The position numbers were made by a program, and so were the translations under genes. From CAISIP01 sp038326025 (lineage in GTDB: Bacteria; Pseudomonadota; Gammaproteobacteria; Burkholderiales; Burkholderiaceae_C), in contig JBBQJP010000011.1 of the NCBI GenBank assembly GCA_038326025.1, forward strand, positions 38,659 through 102,658: a stretch of DNA of 64,000 nucleotides, in the 5' to 3' direction. Within the stretch, counting starts at the first letter, position 1; every line of letters starts with the position of its first letter. Shown here one piece after another: positions 62,501-64,000 of this stretch. The notes under the pieces were generated by a model, which had not been told where the DNA came from, searched no databases, and saw nothing but the letters and a program-made list of their open reading frames with translations.

Positions 62501-63271
62501 CGCCGCGTACAAAGCAGCCTGTGCACGCTGGTGCGCAAACCGCCTACCCAGGACACCGCGCTCAATTACTGGCATCCGGGCTCTTCACCCATGGAGCAGA
62601 TGGTGGACGGTCAGGCGGTGCTGTTGGCGGCGGCCAACCGTTTTCCGATGCTGGGGGGACTGTTCACAACATCCGGGCCATCTGATGCCGACGACGCCGC
62701 GACCATGGCGCAGTCGCCGACGCCCCTGCCCGGACCCGAACCAAGCATTCTGTCGCCCGCGCCAGCGGCAGCGTCGGGTCCCGCACCCAGTGGCGCATCC
62801 GGCGGTCAAGCGATGCCATCTGGCTCCCTTGGATCACTCGTCGGCGCCACCGTGGCACAGCAAAAGGCGCCCGGCTTGCAGAGTTGCAAACGCGGTCAGA
62901 ACGGCAGTACCTTGTATATCCACATCTATAGCGAGACTTCACGTCCGGCGGCTAACGCCCTGCGCCAGGCGCTTCAACCGGAAGCTGGCGCACCACTGCT
63001 GGTGGCACCGATCGAGAACGTGGTGCGCAATGCCGAACTTCGCCAGCAGCGCCCGCCAGTGCCCTGGGCTAATCCCACTCTGGTGTTGCATGACCCTGCC
63101 AGTGACGACTGCGCCCGTGCGATTGCCGCGCAGGTCGGCGCGCCGTGGCTCAGTGAGACAGGTGCCTCGCGGGTACGCCTGCGCGGCCTGCCGGCATCGC
63201 TTCAGGCGCAACCGGGCGTGCTGGAGTTGTGGCTGCCGCCAGTCGACAACATGGCGCCCGACAAGAAATAG
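59504..63271 (+). CDS. Very large patatin-like phospholipase with internal membrane domain
   Basis: A 1255-residue protein. Catalytic pieces of a patatin are present but far apart: the oxyanion loop LALSGGGIRSATFALG (residues 63-78), the nucleophile in YLSTVSGGGYIGA (Ser116) and the second dyad residue in YLSDGGHFENTGVYAL (Asp670). About eight hydrophobic segments fill residues 175-470 (for example FACIALGLLVILPHL and LGGMFGMLILVLAWLVLL). One further helix is near 886-908, followed by a periplasmic or loop region, a Pro/Ser-rich stretch near 1095-1145 and a C-terminal domain from about 1155 (LYIHIYSETSRPAANALRQ). Its role and topology are unknown. It starts with ATG 59504 after GGAGGA. Confidence 0.83.
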   Translation: MPTDPDPDPPGAANDDGPANETLPDGWQTLCAKERQAIIRRRQLAQKAPTDADSAAQMPRVGLALSGGGIRSATFALGLMRGLAQSPASDSDTDTPQADLTGDSLLGRLDYLSTVSGGGYIGAMYGRLVATYGVQRAQQLMAASESPVLGWLRRNGRYLTPSGSHDFGTAMVTYLRAWLAIHAEFMFACIALGLLVILPHLWQHSTQVLNPNAWEAWYTAWWALSLAWWSALAPGLIAGYWAAREEADSTRQVARLNWRDAFFVLMIAVGAFTLLRSLYINSVLDPVRNSLTWPGAGMLVLGSIVLGQVGTMIWLTLDRTPHALKVAKVRHTLTNQLRWIMLIALALAGIGALDRLSWWILAELQTGNQWLWRGVGVGSVVVVVLRALVQPLQKIAAESTSRAREWLPQMLELGGMFGMLILVLAWLVLLQWFVFAPDTFDALTNVPAWMRASLLAAAWLTWIVLSAGNVQMANTSSLHNFYSGRLTRAYLAVGNPRRNLVDADGARSDVTRVVDGDDTSLHHYQPESRGGPIHLVNTCLNQTRDDQSGLYNADRKGTAVTASWRGFEVGPRDFIAMRKQHDAGTLGRWVAVSGAAASPGAGAYTSRGLALLLYFLGVRLGHWMRAPQERIRLRWLSALSWRLMPKPMMLTSEASATFYGVERPWWYLSDGGHFENTGVYALLKRELDFIILSDSGADARYEFADLENLIRKARIDFGAEIEFYTREQAATLFSNDSYELTVLSPEDMGNVHSSRGVLLARIRYRARPGPAAADGTPGPMVRPEGTLLVVKPNLHDALDLDLLSYARKHPGFPHESTGDQSFDEAQWESYHRLGEDFGRALCAPWLAMLPGWLEPAQHQLRVAARLVPVTPQAELAGKEPLWRRNIRATAIGTTLGLGASGTVLLSLWQMQDQFQRNRVDQQAEARQLFTEVSRGLQSFDGSCPEIAEHVVTQAAMLLDLRASPSMRPLEQAGLERLAGRISEECAREPAPSALCIANFRRVQSSLCTLVRKPPTQDTALNYWHPGSSPMEQMVDGQAVLLAAANRFPMLGGLFTTSGPSDADDAATMAQSPTPLPGPEPSILSPAPAAASGPAPSGASGGQAMPSGSLGSLVGATVAQQKAPGLQSCKRGQNGSTLYIHIYSETSRPAANALRQALQPEAGAPLLVAPIENVVRNAELRQQRPPVPWANPTLVLHDPASDDCARAIAAQVGAPWLSETGASRVRLRGLPASLQAQPGVLELWLPPVDNMAPDKK

Positions 63272-63337
63272 TCCCGCTGAGCGCCGCCAGAACAAGCGCG
63301 CCTGGCGCAGGAGAACAGTGTGCAGCCGTGTCTAGCG

Positions 63338-63862
63338 TCAGGGGGCAATCACGCCGCACGCAACCCGCGCACCGCCGCCGCCCAGAGGCTGTGGATGATC
63401 TGCGTGGTTGTCGCCACCGGCATGCACCATCACAGAGCGTCCGGTCAGGTCCGACAGCTTGAGCCGTGGTGCGAGCACTGGAGCACTGGCATGGCCGTCG
63501 GCGGCGACATATAAAGGCGGCAAATCTCCCAGATGGCCATCGCCCCAGGGCTCTGCATGGCGCCCGGTCTTGGCCGGGTCGTAGTGCCCGCCAGCCGCCA
63601 GCGCCGGCACCGCTACACCGTCGCGCATCGATGACGCACACGACGGGTTCTCATGGACATGAAAACCATGCAAGCCCGGCACAAGCCCGGTCAGCGCCGG
63701 CTGGAACACCAGCCCGTAACGCGACTCCGAGATCCGAACCGATCCGTGCGAGAGTCCGGCCGCGTCAGCGGCGCGCAATTCGACGTTCAATTCGGCAGCG
63801 GCCACAGCTCCGAAGCTGCAGCAAAATCCGAACGCCAACCACTGTAAGTGTCCTTGTCGCAT
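63338..63862 (-). CDS. sodC: Superoxide dismutase, Cu/Zn type
   Basis: A 174-residue periplasmic enzyme with a signal peptide (residues 1-22, ending AVAAA). Metal ligands are in GFHVHENPSCA, GGHYDPAKTGRHAEPWGDGHLGD and MVHAGGDNHADHPQP; the disulfide Cys is in GARVACGVIAP. It removes superoxide in the periplasm. Convergent with the patatin-like gene, 66 bases apart. Confidence 0.95.
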   Translation of the reverse strand: MRQGHLQWLAFGFCCSFGAVAAAELNVELRAADAAGLSHGSVRISESRYGLVFQPALTGLVPGLHGFHVHENPSCASSMRDGVAVPALAAGGHYDPAKTGRHAEPWGDGHLGDLPPLYVAADGHASAPVLAPRLKLSDLTGRSVMVHAGGDNHADHPQPLGGGGARVACGVIAP

Positions 63863-64000
63863 GTTGTCTTATATGGATGCCTCCCGGGTAGCAAGAAGAA
63901 TTTGTGTTGCGGTGCGAAGTAGTCGGCTGCGTCCTTCTATCCGGCCTTGATTGCGTGATCCGTCTGGTTTCCCAGACTCGCCCGCTGGCCCCGATGCATA
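63863..64000. other. Unassigned window end
   Basis: The last 138 bases hold the sodC upstream region. No open frame of useful length, repeat or RNA gene is visible; any gene further on begins outside the window. Confidence 0.4.

Noticed and set aside
52830..63271. Cyclase, methyltransferase and patatin genes as a CBASS-like defence island
   Set aside because: The cyclase is a class III membrane enzyme, not a CD-NTase, and the patatin is far from it with housekeeping-type genes between; no nuclease, ubiquitin-like or HORMA partner is present.

Overview
The window looks like a chromosomal segment of a betaproteobacterium, most likely order Burkholderiales; the family cannot be fixed by reading alone. 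The evidence is high GC content, a solitary Bug/TctC-type tripartite tricarboxylate receptor, a complete iscR-iscS-iscU-iscA-hscB-hscA-fdx operon close to uvrB and an aromatic aminotransferase gene, a separate RelA with a degenerate hydrolase domain, and a type II secretion operon whose gspC is divergent. Nearly all the sequence is protein-coding. There is one tRNA (Val, CAC). I saw no CRISPR array, rRNA, insertion sequence, integrase or phage gene.

Layout. 1-4.4 kb: end of an NMT1/THI5 (pyrimidine-type) ABC transporter with a good intrinsic terminator, then a YghU-type glutathione transferase, an ArsC-type reductase and a flavin disulfide oxidoreductase. 4.4-10.2 kb: an 1100-residue SAM/cyclase/AAA/TPR signalling protein, divergent from a short-chain dehydrogenase with unusual active-site residues and a cytosine-deaminase-like amidohydrolase. 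10.3-14.7 kb: a MacB-like export system (ATPase, FtsX permease, HlyD adaptor) preceded by a perfect 32-bp palindrome. 14.8-19.6 kb: a 2-oxoglutarate dioxygenase, relA translationally coupled to an alpha/beta hydrolase, and 3-hydroxybutyrate dehydrogenase. 19.7-26 kb: a membrane Ser/Thr kinase, small proteins of uncharacterised families (DUF2237, DUF3429, a double cupin, a VOC protein), a decayed enoyl-CoA hydratase and an NAD-type isocitrate dehydrogenase. 26-32.5 kb: tRNA-Val, dnaQ and the iron-sulfur assembly operon, with a likely IscR operator in front of iscR. 32.6-41.7 kb: a Rossmann-fold protein of unknown role, uvrB, an aromatic aminotransferase, a nucleotidyltransferase-like protein, and a sugar-acid locus (IlvD/Edd dehydratase, LysR regulator, galactonate dehydratase). 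41.8-52.8 kb: type II secretion genes gspGHIJKLMNDEF with divergent gspC. 52.8-64 kb: a membrane class III cyclase, a Bug receptor, a zinc S1/P1-nuclease/phospholipase-C-like secreted enzyme, an MscS channel, a methyltransferase, a very large patatin-like protein with a membrane insert, and Cu/Zn superoxide dismutase.

How the parts fit. The isc operon builds Fe-S clusters and feeds back through IscR; the adjoining IlvD/Edd dehydratase is an Fe-S enzyme. The sugar-acid locus should convert aldonic acids to 2-keto-3-deoxy acids, but no aldolase is in view. The type II system lacks its prepilin peptidase here, so GspO must be elsewhere. The secreted S1/P1-like enzyme is a plausible but unproven substrate. 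The least explained items are the patatin-like protein with its active site split by about 550 residues, the palindrome at 10.3 kb, the two cyclases lacking the usual adenine-contacting lysine, and the short-chain dehydrogenase lacking the usual catalytic tyrosine.
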